A stretch of DNA of 64,000 bases from Xestospongia bergquistia (taxonomy: Eukaryota > Porifera > Demospongiae > Haplosclerida > Petrosiidae): NCBI GenBank assembly GCA_963965975.1, contig OZ014422.1:2728001-2792000 (forward strand). The letters run 5' to 3'. The translations under genes were made by a program, and so were the position numbers. Under the pieces are notes generated by a model. That model saw only the letters and a list, made by a program, of their open reading frames with translations, ran no database searches and was not told the DNA's origin. Shown here in pieces: positions 22,601 to 34,986 of this stretch (position 1 is the first letter of the stretch; each line of letters begins with the position of its first letter).

Positions 22601-23885
22601 TTGTTTATAGCTCAAACTGGAGCTACTGCTGGTGCTAGTCCATTAGTTGAGAAAGATGTCCCACCACAGATGGTGGATGGACAACCTCACTTACCCTTCC
22701 AGTTACAAATAGAGTACACTAATTCTGATGGTGATCGATGTCTACGAGTTATTACAAAAACTAAACCAGTTACACAGGATAGGAAACTTGCTGAAAAAGG
22801 TATGTTAATATATCCAGCTCTGTATATAATATTAATCCTTCTTACTGGACACTAACTGAGACATATTTAACTGTCTTAAGGGTCTTCTCTTTTCTTTCAC
22901 ATACATGTAATATAGTGAAGTTAGACTGGTTTCTATATTGATTTCATTCATTATAAATGGAAATTTTTCCAACAGAAATGGATGCTGGCATTATTGGTAG
23001 CCATGTTGCCAAACAAGCTGCTGAATTGACAATGCAAGGAGAATTTACAAAAGCTCGTGTCAAGTCCCTCGCCACACAAAAACTACTTCAAGAACATAGG
23101 TAATATAGTACAGGTTAATATGACTACACACACTCTCTCTCTCTCTCTCTGTATACAGTCGTACCAGTGCATCCAGGAGATGGGAGTATACTACTTATTG
23201 TGCTAATATGATTCCTCTGGAGAATGAACTACATGAAATGCAAATAGTAATAAAACCCATTTCACATTATGTTATGTACTATTGTTTGTTAGAATGAGAG
23301 CAGTCGGGGAAGAAACTATAGTGATGATGAATATGAAGAAGACTTTTATGAACGAGGTTCTGAGCTTATGGGCACTTCATTCTCTGCACCAAAGCTTCAG
23401 AAGAGCACAATCACACCTCAACAACATTTCCCTCATGCACAATCTGCTCCAATGGCTCCCTCTAGACCACATGTTAGTATTGTGTTAGTGAGTATATTGA
23501 TGTTATACTGTTATAGGTAAGGAAATCTAAAGAAGCTCATCGACGTCGGGAAATGTCTGATAATTTGGCATACGGTCTTTATGGATTGAAAGTAAGTGCA
23601 TGTTACATATGAAGTAGTCTCTTTTGATTTGTGTCTGTTGTTTTGTAGACTGCTTCTTCTGATGCATTTCGTTCACCATCAACTATAGTACAACCACGTT
23701 CTGTTACTGTACCTCATATCCCACCAAGTCTCAAACGAGAGGAGCCACCATCATCATTTTCTCTAGTACAGCCACGTTCTGTTACTGTACCTCATATCCC
23801 ACCAAAACCTAAAGAAACACCAATGACTATTCCATCACCTGTTGATCAAGAAGAACCCAAACCACAACAGGAACCACCAAAATAA
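19664..23885 (+). CDS. Sec23/24-like zinc finger + von Willebrand A protein
   Basis: Twenty exons with introns mostly of 45-110 bp; phases close to 985 residues. Exons start at 19664, 19945, 20051, 20349, 20449, 20619, 20863, 21120, 21410, 21613, 21745, 21848, 21980, 22264, 22611, 22976, 23159, 23293, 23517 and 23649. The N-terminus is acidic and proline-rich. A zinc finger of Sec23/24 type follows (CSNPDC...WTCEFC), then a vWA domain with a MIDAS motif DTSGS (about 354-358). The C-terminal third is Pro/Ser-rich with a repeated VQPRSVTVPHIPP. The zinc finger plus vWA order resembles the non-Ras part of circularly permuted Ras protein 1 of Dictyostelium, but no Ras domain is seen. It lacks the other Sec23/24 domains. 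GIMK (209-212) and RVRW (222-225) look like a PP1 docking pair. Confidence 0.8.
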
Positions 23886-24043
23886 TATGCTTGGTTTATT
23901 TAACATTTAGTAGCAAAGTGTTGTGTGTGTGTGTGTAGTTAACTTCATTAATTATTTTTGTTTAGTTTTCACAAGTCATAAAAATGATATATATTTTATT
24001 TCCCTTTTTGCAATATAAAAACAAAGAAAACTTAATAATTCAT

Positions 24044-27000
24044 TTATACATCAAAAAAGTATGCTGACTTTATGAATTGTCCTGCACCCATTCCATATAG
24101 CAAGATTCCTCTTGTATAATGAGGAACAACTTTCTTTGGCTTATCTTTTTGCTTTGAACATGGTAACTCCTCGTGTTCTACAGGAGACAGAGTCCCTTCA
24201 GAGGCCTGAATAGTTTCTACAAGAAGAGGTGAGTTAGTTCGATCAGGAATGTCTGTCGATGGTATCACATCTAAACAGGTGTCATGTAACTGTCCTGTAT
24301 TATCTTGTCTTGGTAAGAATTGACATTCCAATTGTTCCTTCTCTTCACTTTCTTTCTCTTCACTGGTCCTGTCAGTTGTCTCATTTAACGATAGACCTGT
24401 CATTGTGTCTACTAAGTGCTGATCTTCCTCTAATGGAGGATCAAATGTTTGTTTCCGCTTCTCTCCACTACCTGAATGAACCATCTTTACTAATTTTTTG
24501 ACTGGATTCTTACAAAATTGATTAAAGGAGCTACTGCTTGATGAGTGTGAACTTTGATGCAGAGCAATATGTGCTATAGAATCAAATATACCTAACTTCT
24601 CTGCCATACACAAAGAATGAGCGAATTCAGTCCTTAATTGTAAAGATGAAGAAATGTCAACTGAGCCATCCTAAAATAGAGACAGAGATAAATATTGTAA
24701 AGAGTATGACTTTACCATTTCATTGATGGCATAAACCTCACTAATACGATTACCAGACAAAGTCGATTGGTTAGCAGTCTTTACAGATGACAGGGGTATC
24801 CATCTGACCAATATAATGATAATAAACTGGTTACATATAATAACATACTGACCTTATGGCATCAACCTCTACTGGTTTGCCATTTGCACACTGTTCAATA
24901 ACCAGTGTAGCAAAACGAGCTGGGTAATGATCAAATGGTATCCTTAAAAAATGGCCAACATATTGACTATCTTCATTGACAATCTATAGTAAGAGATATT
25001 ACACTCAATATAGTAATATATCACTAGCAACATGGAGAACATATTGTAAGAGATACAAGGAACATATCATTCAATTATACAGTAAGAGATACAAGGAACA
25101 CATCATTCAATTATACAGTAAGAGATACAAGGAACACATTATTCAATTATACAGTAAGAGATACAAGGAACACATCATTCAATTATACAGTAAGAGATAC
25201 AAGGAACACATCATTCAATTATACAGTAAGAGATACAAGGAACACATCATTCAATTATACAGTAAGAGATACAAGGAACACATTATTCAATTATACAGTA
25301 AGAGATACAAGGAACACATCATTCAATTATACAGTAAGAGATACAAGGAACACATTATTCAATTATACAGTAAGAGATACAATCATTCAATTATACAGTA
25401 AGAGATACAAGGAACAAATCATTCTATTATACAGTAAGAGATACAAGGAACACATCATTCAATTATACAGTAAGAGATACAAGGAACATATCATTCAATT
25501 ATACAGTAAGAGATACAAGGAACATATCATTCAATTATACAGTAAGAGATACAAGGAACACATCATTCAATTATACAGTAAGAGATACAAGGAACACATT
25601 ATTCAATTATACAGTAAGAGATACAAGGAACACATCATTCAATTATACAGTAAGAGATACAAGGAACACATCATTCTATTATACAGTAAGAGATACAAGG
25701 AACACATCATTCAATTATACAGTAAGAGATACAAGGAACACATCATTCAATTATACAGTAAGAGATACAAGGAACACATCATTCAATTATACAGTAAGAG
25801 ATACAAGGAACATATTATTCAATTATACAGTAAGAGATACAAGGAACACATCATTCAATTATACAGTAAGAGATACAAGGAACACATCATTCAATTATAC
25901 AGTAAGAGATACAAGGAACACATCATTCAATTATACAGTAAGAGATACAAGGAACACATCATTCAATTATACAGTAAGAGATACAAGGAACACATCATTC
26001 AATTATACAGTAAGAGATACAAGGAACACATCATTCAATTATACAGTAAGAGATACAAGGAACACATCATTCAATTATACAGTAAGAGATACAAGGAACA
26101 CATCATTCAATAGAGACATGAAGAACCTGTCAATAAGAAATCTGATGAATGTTTTAAATATCTATCAAATAATTCTCTATTGTAAATATTGAAATATAAA
26201 TCAACAGAGACGCAGGAACACTCCACCAAATACAGTAAGAGATGAGAGACATTTCCTTGTAGTAAGACTCTACTACACTGAATGATATGTTCCTTCTATC
26301 TCTCAATCAATAGAGATGATGTTGCATTTCACTTGGTACAGTAAGAGATTACAAAGGACAAGTCCCTAGTACATCACAACCTTACCTTGAAAGCATTGTT
26401 CTCAATATAGTTATGCAAAGCTTCTAGAAGGTAACTACTAGATCCTAATACACCCAATGATTCTTCATAACATTCTCTGGCAGCAGTTTTTGATGGAGTT
26501 TCTCTACAATAAAAAGGATCTGTTACATTTTGAAGATAATCATTATTAAAGTATATGATGACATTATTTTTATTTAGATGTATAAGTCATCAAGAATAGA
26601 GTCTTACTTGAAACGTTTTCTTGATCTGAGTCCTCCAAAGTCACACCAAGTACCACCATCGTATGTCAGCTTTCCAACTAAAAATATCGCCTCTCCACTG
26701 ACAGGATGAATTGAATAAGGAAGAATACCAGCTGCTACATAAGACTTCCAAAATGGTTTGTAAGATTCGTGAGTCAAATGTCGTACAAAGACTGTCGCTT
26801 GACTGGGATTAATAGAACAACGTAGAAAACTGCGTTGACCTGTACTTTTGTTGTACATATAACCAGATACAAAATCAACCACAACATCACCTAACACAGC
26901 ATTAGTGTTTAGTGAGTTTTGGGAAAAACTTTGTTCCAATTGAGCATTCAGATCAGCTGGTACAGGACTCCAATCTCGGCTAGTTATTAAAACTTTAATC

Positions 27001-27574
27001 TGTTGCGTGTTATCAAATTCTTTTTGACGACGAGAATATTTTGAACTACATGGCAACTGTTGCCATAGCAACTGATTAATGTCGGAAGAAGGCTGATTAG
27101 CTTGTAAATGAGTTCTTTTTACTGTGAATCCATCAAACGGAGGATACAAACTGAAATGATCGTAAAGTTTCTCAACAAAACAAGGACTCAAACATGTTCC
27201 ATTATTATATGATATACCAACAATTAAAGTTTTAGACTGAGTTGTTTGATCAGGTGTAGGCATGGCACTTTTCTGTGAGAGTTCGTTGTTAATAGATGTG
27301 ATAATACTGTGAAGTTTTCTCATTGAATCTCTAGAACTAAAGACCCATTCTATCATCAACCTAAAATAACAATGTCATTATAAATACAGTCGCCTATAAC
27401 TCCCACCCTGTGTCCACATTACCTATCTCTTAGTGGTGATATTTTACTTCTCTTCCATGGATTAGCAAAGAAAGGCCGAGGAAGTTCAGGGGAAAGATCC
27501 AAACGAAAGTGGAGATCAGTGTGATAGTGAGTACTTATTGAGGCTTGAGTCCCAGATACTAAAATGAGCTCCAT
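24044..27574 (-). CDS. Protein with Nudix-like motif, otherwise unrecognised
   Basis: Six exons: 27423-27574, 26608-27360, 26386-26503, 24853-24983, 24716-24803 and 24044-24670, giving 622 residues with consistent phases. The middle holds a Nudix-like region: AAGILPYS, FLVGKLTYDGGTWCDFGG, then ETPSKTAARECYEESLGVLG. This fits E-x7-RE-x2-EE and then G, but with one extra residue against the standard REUXEEXGU box. Hydrolase activity is therefore possible but not assured. The 240-residue N-terminal part and the acidic Ser-rich tail are not recognised. Intron 3 carries a 1.07-kb minisatellite. The gene sits 104 bp downstream of GPANK1 on the same strand and is convergent with the vWA gene (158 bp between stop codons). 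Confidence 0.75.
25047..26111. repeat. 36-bp minisatellite, ~30 copies
   Basis: About 30 near-identical 36-bp units, AGTAAGAGATACAAGGAACA followed by CATCATTCAATTATAC. They vary at a few sites (CACATC, CACATT, CATATC, AAATC), and one unit near 25375 is shortened by ten bases. Units abut with no unique spacers. It lies in intron 3 of the Nudix-like gene. Because 36 is a multiple of three, it yields long spurious open frames. Confidence 0.97.
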
Positions 27575-27678
27575 AGCTTGTATGTTATCAAAAACGGAAT
27601 AAAAAAACAGTTTACTTTTATGGATAATGACATTAGTTAACAATAATTACGTCATAGATTATGAATAAACTACACCCT

Positions 27679-28818
27679 CTAATCACTGTTCATGTATTGT
27701 CTCATTTCTATTTCCCATTTTCTTTCTTTTTGTAATAACTTCTTTTTCTCTTGTTTAGTTATCTTTTTCTTATCAGTTTGATCATCTCTTCTCCAACGTC
27801 TGTTCTTCACAGCACTAACATCCCCAGCAGAAAAATGAGTCACACGAGGCCGTCTAGTTGACTTTGATCCCAATCCATAACGATCTTGTTTTAAGATAGT
27901 TTTAACAGGATGCTGACGTCCTTGCCCCTTACTGCCTAAACCAGTATCAGGATTCCATCCACTACGTAACATCATTTGAAAGCCTCTATTACTTTTTGGT
28001 AAACTATAAGCTGATAAATCAGATTTATGTTGACAACTAAATTGATGTAATATGGAGACAGTGTGTGGAGTCTGGGCAGTACTGGTCACTTCTACTCCAC
28101 ATGTATCACAATGAAATGGCTTAGATGTTTCGTAGTCACTGGTAGAAAGTGCTTCATCGTTGTCTATAGAGTTAAACATTCTTATGACGTACGCAATCTC
28201 ATGATGTCCAGCCATTTCAGCAATTGATGGTGCATCTAATCCACGTCTGTCTACTATATCAATCCATTTGGCACCATTTTCTAATAAAAAGTAGACAATG
28301 TCCATGTGACCAGCACATGATGCACACATGAGCATTGTCCAATTGTAATTGTCTCTGATGTTAATGTCATAATCACATGTAGAAAGAGCATCATATAAGC
28401 TGTCTAGATTATCTTCCTGAACAAAACGAAATAAGTCTGAAATTGAAATTGATTTTTTTGCTTTGCTTTTTGGATTTCTTTTTTGTGTTGCCATGGAAAC
28501 ATCTTGATCCTCTTGTCTACTGTCATTTCTATCTTTAGTAGCTGCATTTTCTTCTTTACTAGACGTACTACTATCAACTTTCTCTTGACCACCAACAGTT
28601 TTTAGTACTTGCTCATAAAATGCTCTGATTTCCTCGCCATCACTGTCTTTGAACACAGAGCTACTGTTGTCCTCGATCGAGTCTTGACTCGGCACTCTAC
28701 ATTCTTGTCCTTGTTCTTTAACAAATAAGATGGCTGTGTTCGTATCAAAAGGTAGAGTACGATTGAGAACCTTAGTTGTGTAGTAACGCCAACTAGAACA
28801 ACTAGAAGACGTCGCCAT
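27679..28818 (-). CDS. GPANK1: GPANK1 (ankyrin repeat + G-patch protein)
   Basis: Intronless, 379 residues. Two ankyrin repeats (NWTMLMCASCAGHMDIVYFL and GLDAPSIAEMAGHHEIAYVI) are followed by a C2H2-like element (FHCDTCGVEV...HQFSCQH). A G-patch (GFQMMLRSGWNPDTGLGSKG, QGRQHPVKTILKQDRYGLG) and a basic helical tail complete it. The order ankyrin, zinc-like element, G-patch is that of GPANK1/BAT4. G-patch proteins typically bind RNA or activate DEAH helicases. The start codon at 28818 is only 85 bp downstream of the RPL38 stop on the same strand. Confidence 0.9.
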   Translation of the reverse strand: MATSSSCSSWRYYTTKVLNRTLPFDTNTAILFVKEQGQECRVPSQDSIEDNSSSVFKDSDGEEIRAFYEQVLKTVGGQEKVDSSTSSKEENAATKDRNDSRQEDQDVSMATQKRNPKSKAKKSISISDLFRFVQEDNLDSLYDALSTCDYDINIRDNYNWTMLMCASCAGHMDIVYFLLENGAKWIDIVDRRGLDAPSIAEMAGHHEIAYVIRMFNSIDNDEALSTSDYETSKPFHCDTCGVEVTSTAQTPHTVSILHQFSCQHKSDLSAYSLPKSNRGFQMMLRSGWNPDTGLGSKGQGRQHPVKTILKQDRYGLGSKSTRRPRVTHFSAGDVSAVKNRRWRRDDQTDKKKITKQEKKKLLQKERKWEIEMRQYMNSD

Positions 28819-28903
28819 AACGAAAAGGAGTTTTTAACCCTTTATCAACTAATAAGGTGGAGTTTCATAATAATTATTTTCAAGAACAATGTCAAAATTT
28901 TTC

Positions 28904-29908
28904 TCATTTTTTGGCCTTCTTGCCAAGATCCTTTACAGCAAGATCTGAAAAGAAAACAGCATTATACGTTAACTATAACATATTGTGGTCTACTTACCAG
29001 GTGGCAGTGACTGTCTCAGCTTATCTGCCTTCTCTTTGTCTGTCACTACTAATGTATACAGATATCTGGAACAACGGACTTTAAATTTGACTTTATCCCT
29101 TGACTTCATTATTTTTACAGCTACAGTAAATACCAACATAATAATACATTATCTATTAGTATGACAATCAGTCTAACACATAGCATGTTGTTATATGAGG
29201 GCAACTATTAATGTAAACAAACCAGAATAAGAGCTAGATCATTTATACACCAGGGTTATAGGTACATACTCAATCGAAGAACCCCAGTTTTAGGAGTGGA
29301 CTACAAGAACACAAGCTTTGACAGAAGTCAGTTTAATGCAACTGGCTGCAAGAGGGCTTTCAAGAAGAAGAAGAAAGTACAGAAACCACAAGAACAGACT
29401 GAAAACTATTAAGGAAAAGCATGAAGCAGGAGATTATATATTACAAAGAACTTCTTAGGGCATATAGCCATTGGGTATCTTTGAATTACTGTGATTTAAA
29501 TCAATTTAGTTTTTAGACGAAATGGGACAATTGTACATTATGGTAGACGAAATGGGATTAGACGAAATGGCTATAAACCTTTAACATAAACTCATTTGTG
29601 ATGTGATTATGTTGCAGCTACAAATTTTTTACCTGAACTAACATAGTATGCAAAATATAATGTCATCATTGTTACTGAAGGCTTCACAGGTCTCAACTGT
29701 ACAACACATCACAACTATACAAACAGTCATTTAACTTAGCTAAAATTCTAATAGAAGCCCATCCATCATTACTCTCATTTTAATACTAATACTTACATTT
29801 AGCATCTTTTCTTCTACAAGTGAGTAAAAAGTCTTTGATCTCTGCAATTTGCTTAGGCTGCAAACAACATTCAAAGTTACCAGAACACATGAAACAAATA
29901 CTTACCAT
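28904..29908 (-). CDS. RPL38: Ribosomal protein eL38
   Basis: Exons 29906-29908 (only the ATG), 29797-29857, 28998-29120 and 28904-28944 encode 75 residues. Recognisable eL38 sequence: [20 protein letters not shown], then [40 protein letters not shown] and [14 protein letters not shown]. It is a small protein of the large ribosomal subunit. The first coding exon is just the start codon, a common layout for animal ribosomal protein genes. Intron 2 (29121-29796) is unusually long for this window and contains three copies of a TAGACGAAATGG word. The gene is divergent from the formin. Confidence 0.95.
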
Positions 29909-30159
29909 TATGCTCTATATATGACTTGAAGGGAAACTAGAAGAAATAAACAAAGGTAAAATAAGGTTTTGAAAATACTGGAATTTGGATAAAAGACTAT
30001 TTAAGTTATACATAAATATGATTAGAAATGATCTTACTAACCTACAGTTCGATACACGAGGTTAGATTTGAGAAGAAAGAAGGCGTGACGAGTTAGTGCG
30101 TAATGTGGGCGTGGCTCCTTCGAACTAAACACTAATGAGCTCCACCCTTACTAAGACGA
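29909..30159. promoter_or_regulatory. Divergent promoter region, RPL38 / formin
   Basis: 251 bp between the two start codons, so the promoters must overlap or lie very close. It includes GC-rich words unusual here (AGGCGTGACG, GTGGGCGTGGC near 30080-30115). The latter resembles a GC/CACC box. Confidence 0.5.
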
Positions 30160-33100
30160 ATGGGTAACTGTTCCTTTGCTAATGCTTTTGTCATGTATTA
30201 GCTCTTTTTGTATCCATTGTAGCATTAATAACAAGTCAACCTCGTAGAAGGAATCGACGAGCAGCTGAAAAACCACTGTTAAATGCTCCTTCAACAGAGA
30301 CTAAACTACAACAGGAATTGAATACTTCAAGAGTATCTAATCCATCAGAAACTCCACCAGGCACCCCACCACTAAAATTGAGCACCTTTTTTCATCCACC
30401 TTCCATAAATCATGTATCATTGAAAGATGACGAAGGATCACCTGTAGAAAGACCACTATTGCTGCAAACAACTTCTGATCAATCTCCAAGATCTTTGCCC
30501 AAGACTCCAAAATTAGGAGGAACAAGCCCTCAATTAAGTGGACCTCCATTAGAGAGTCCAGAATTAATTACAAAAAGACCTTTTATAAGTGGACCTCATT
30601 CAACTAGAAGTAAGTCCAGTCTCCAAATATCAAGAATATAGTGCATTAATTAAACTTCTATAGTTCTACCATCAAAAAAACCTATGCCAAGTCAAGAAGT
30701 TGTTAACCTACTTTTTGATAAATTGCTAGTGAGCACTATAAATTTATCAATGATAACCACTGAGGGAATTCTATTTCTTGTAGACTCGATTGAACCTATT
30801 ACCAGAGAAAGTTGCAGAGATGAATATGATGATTCCAGAACAGAAATGGAGCCTTATATTAGCACAGGTTTATAATTGCAAATGCACAGTGCATAATATA
30901 TGGTAACTCATATTTCATTGATAGCATGAACTAAGCTCTGGTCTAAGTTGCATGTACTATATTGAGCAGTTGGTTCGTCATGCACAACCAACTTTAAAAC
31001 AAAAGAAAGTCAAAAGGAAATTGTTGGAGAAATTACATCCATTGAATAAAATCTTAAAGGAACTTGAGGTAGAGTTGAGAACAACCCAGGAAAGGTAACA
31101 GCAAATAATCACTACAATCATATTAATTGCATTTCTTGTTTCTATGCAGTTGGGTATCAGAGTTTGTGTCTTCTCCAAATCATGGACATATTGCTCTAAT
31201 AGACCTATTACGTGATCTCATACAATATCCAGGACTACTGAATGCCATTATGCCTCAGAAATATGCAGTATTGCAAAGAAGCCCAGTTAGTATTACAAAC
31301 ATCTTTATTTACAGGCATTGTTACTTTTAAACAGGCTTTGGTTCACAATGCGCTAACATGTGTGAGAGCTTTGATGAATGACAGAGTATGTTAAATGATA
31401 AAAATATTTATAAATAGATTAATTTAATTTGTTTTGTAGCATGGATTCAATGCTATTCTCAATTATGTACCCAGTGTATACACTATTACTCACTGTCTTA
31501 CATTTCCACACTACAAGACTAAGACACTTGTCCTCAAGGTAAATATATTAAAACTGAAGGTTAAAGATCCTTTCGTTTTAGTTGCTTATCTCCCTTCTTC
31601 TGGCTCCAAGTGGTCCAAAAAAAATTTTACAAGCTTTTGACCACTATCGACGTGTCAAAGGAGAAGAAAAGAAGTTTCAGACCCTGGTTAATTCCCTCTA
31701 CCATCAGCCTACAGATTCCAGTTATCAGGTTTGAGAGAATAGGATGATGTTTGGGTCAACAAATCATATTATTCATCATAGGCTGAGGTATTACGCTTTA
31801 TTAACACAGTAGTACAAACTGCTGATAGTCTTAATGCTCGCGTTTTTCATACACAAGAATTTATAGATGCTGGATTAAACATTCAAGAAATAGAAGAGGT
31901 TTGAAAGTATAAATAGTTTGTTTATTTTCTTTGACAGTCCCTTTACAATGAGCCTGATGAGAGAATAGCTCATGAACTAAGAGAATGGAAGAAAAATTAC
32001 ACAAATGTTCAACAGCTTATTGATGACCTCATGATTGCACGAGGAAGAGCAAGAGGACTAAAACAAGAGGTAATAGGTTCAATGACTATGTATAAATGGC
32101 TACATGAGTTAATGTTTTAGTTGGATATGACACTAACTAATCTTCGTGAAGCAAACATTGAACGTGACAACTATGTTGAATATTCTGATAAGGTATTCCA
32201 TTGAAATACAAACATAATATACTCGCATTTAACAGCTACAAGAAAGGTGTAAACTTCAAGTTGATGAAATTGCTACATTGACAGCTAGTCTTAGTGATAT
32301 TATAGTAAGGATGTTCAAGACACAGTTAATATTGCCAGTTGTATCTTGTTAGAAACTACAAGAAGAGAGGGATGATGTGAAAAGACAAGTGGTTCAGCTG
32401 CAAGATATTAATCAGCGTTATCGAGAGCATACAAATGAACTGAGAAACAAAATCACAAAAATTGTGGTAATTTAAGATATTAATAATGCACATATATATA
32501 TTATGAGTATCATTGTCTGTTAGGGTGAAAAAGAGTTAGAAGGGATAGAAATTGATCCAACACTTGATTTTGAAGAGAAAATGGAAGAATTGGAAAAACA
32601 CAAGACAGTTACAGCATCAACACAAACTACAATGTCAATGACAAATCTAACTGAAGAACTATTAACACAAACAACAAAGTAACAGACAATTCTATTACTT
32701 CACTCGTCATTGCATAAATAGAAATGAAGACAGTCAGAGCAACAATGAGACAGAAGATAGATCTGGTATTCCTGAGGCTCCACCCCCCCCTCCATTACCA
32801 GGTGATATACCTGATGCCCCTCCTTTGCCAGGTCAGCAATAACATGAGAGCTCTACACAATAATTGTTTCCATAGGTGGCATACCTAATCCACCACCTCT
32901 TCCTGGAATGGGAACACAACTGAGGAAACCATACATTACAAATCTTCCCTTACCAACTTTGAATTGGGTGCCAATACGCAATGCTGAGCACACTATTTTT
33001 GAGGTCAGTACAGGACATTTGTAGCATCATGTGTATTCAATTTGATGTTTGTTACTATAGAATATGAATGATGAGGAAGTGATTGAAGAAATGGATTTCT

Positions 33101-34986
33101 CAGAGTTCGAAATTTTATTTCAAGTTCCTCGTTTCACAACAGCTAAAGACGGCAAAGATAAACAACAAGCAGAAAAACAACTTCAAATTTTAGACGAAAA
33201 ACGAGCAAGAGGAGTTGGTAAGGAAAACCACTTTAAAATCAATCTACATGTATTTTCTTTGGTTTTAGTCTTTGCCAAACGTCGTGTCAAAATGGAAGTA
33301 CCTAAAATAACACAGTTTATTAACAATTCAGATTTAGATGGACTTGTTCCAGAAAATTGTGAATTGTTGCTACAAATTGTACCCCAAGAGAAGGAAGTAA
33401 GAGGCAAACTACATACCTGTACACTTTATATAATCTACTAAAATTAATATAGAGAGCAGAGTTGGCTAAAAGTGCTGATCAATACAAAGACTTTGGTGAA
33501 GCTGAACAGTTTCTTTATCAGGTATGGACTTATGACTGTAGAATGACATATTGATTAATATGAAGCTTGCTAAAATACCACGACTGAAAGAGAGATTGTC
33601 TGTCATGACCTTCATTGGAACATTTGATGAACTTCTTATTCAAACACAACCTGTAAGATTATATTATGTTTATCACTATTGTACGATATGTTGCTGTGTG
33701 TAGAAAGTTGATGCAGTGTTGAATGCTTCACTGTCAATATTTAGAAGCTCCAGACTAAAGAAAATTTTTGAGGTGAATTAATTACACTACAATGTTAGGT
33801 TTTGATATAAAGTCTTTCTAAGGTTGTTCTTGCTTTTGGTAACTATATGAATAGCAGTAAACGAGGCACAGTAACAGGCTTTAAGTTGATATCACTCCAA
33901 AGAGTAAGTACATAGTATACAATAGTGGTATTAATTCTTACCTCAGATACTGGATACTCGTTCAGCTGACAAGAAACAAAACCTCATGCATTACATTGCT
34001 AATGTAGTAGAGAAGGTGTATCCTACTGACCTGTACTTTTATGATGATCTCAAAGTAAATGATGCATGTGAAGGTAATATAAAATATATGCAGACATTAT
34101 GTTGTGAACTTGTGATGTAGTATCTTTGGAGATGGTGGACACAGATGTTGAAAACTTAAAGAAGGGTCTGGAAACATTGCAGGAGGAACAAACTTTAGAT
34201 CCCAATAACTTCATTTTATTTATATCCATCTATACATGCATGCATCCATCCATCTACCCATTCATCCATCCATTCATCCATTCATGATCCTTAACTCCAG
34301 TGTACAATTTCTTAAAACAAGTTGCACGGAAGGTTGAAGAACTTGCAGAGAGTTATCAGAAAATGAAAGATGCTTACACAGAAGTATGTCTCATGTTCAG
34401 TGAGTCATCAAAAGAAGAACCTGCAGTCTTTTTTGGATACTTTCGTACATTTATTACTGCATGGAAGGTCAGCACTCATATAAATAAACCTGTGATCAAT
34501 GTTTCTTTCCTTGTGCAGACAGCCATTAAAGAAAATCATAGCAAGAAACGTAAAAAGATGGCTCCAGTTGAAAACCTCTTAAAGAAACAAAATCCAGAAG
34601 AGATAATGAAGAACTTAGCCTCTGAAGCAGCAAGCATAGCTGCCTCTCGCACTCAAAAAATTAGAGAAGAAACTTTAAAACTCCAAGAAATTAAAGAAGA
34701 CACAGAAAGACAACAGCCAAATCCATTGGAAACATTTAATGTTCAGCTAAGGCCATCAAAGGACAGAGAACAACGTGACAAAATGAACTTAACTAGCCAA
34801 AACAATACACCAGTACATGAGGAGCATAAAATTTCAATACAACCAGTTCAAACTAAAGATGAGTTGTCTTTTCAACAATCTAATGAGGAAATAAATGGTA
34901 AAAAAAGGAGACCTGTTAACATGGACAATATACTATTAGATGATGAGTATTATTCATTAATGATGGAAGGGACAGTGTTACAATAA
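30160..34986 (+). CDS. FMNL: FMNL-type diaphanous-related formin
   Basis: 27 exons close to 1162 residues. Domains in order: a Pro/Ser-rich N-terminus, then a GTPase-binding/FH3 region ([56 protein letters not shown]) that matches FMNL better than DIAPH or DAAM. Coiled coils (about 420-560) and a short FH1 ([20 protein letters not shown]) follow. The FH2 domain begins about residue 650 (LNWVPIRN... VLAFGNYMN... GFKLISL) and ends with [15 protein letters not shown]. The tail has a possible DAD ([19 protein letters not shown]). FH2 proteins nucleate and elongate actin filaments. Exon 1 is either ATGG with a good GTAACT donor (MALIT), or ten bases with a weak donor giving MGNS, a myristoylation-type start known for FMNL. 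Intron 25 is AT-AC. Confidence 0.9.
34222..34305 (+). other. Probable U12-type AT-AC intron in formin
   Basis: Between codons TTT (34219-34221) and AAT (34306) there is no usable GT donor, and read-through meets TGA at 34285-34287. The stretch begins ATATCCATC (U12 AT-AC donor consensus ATATCCTTT) and ends GTAC. It holds TCCTTAAC, an exact U12 branch site, with the branch A 11 nt before the end. Removing it restores FILF-NFLKQV, which aligns with the FMNL FH2 sequence. Confidence 0.85.

Noticed and set aside
24976..25401. Open frame encoding a repeated SKRYKEHIIQLY peptide
   Set aside because: It is a by-product of a 36-bp intronic minisatellite whose length is a multiple of three. The frame ends where one unit is shortened.
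25047..26111. CRISPR-like array
   Set aside because: Units abut directly without unique spacers, and the context is a eukaryotic intron.
29257..29460. Basic short peptides in RPL38 intron 2
   Set aside because: Two overlapping frames give Lys/Arg-rich peptides, but neither has exon support or a known match.
34285..34287. In-frame TGA in the formin
   Set aside because: It is removed with the AT-AC intron at 34222-34305, so the gene is not a pseudogene.
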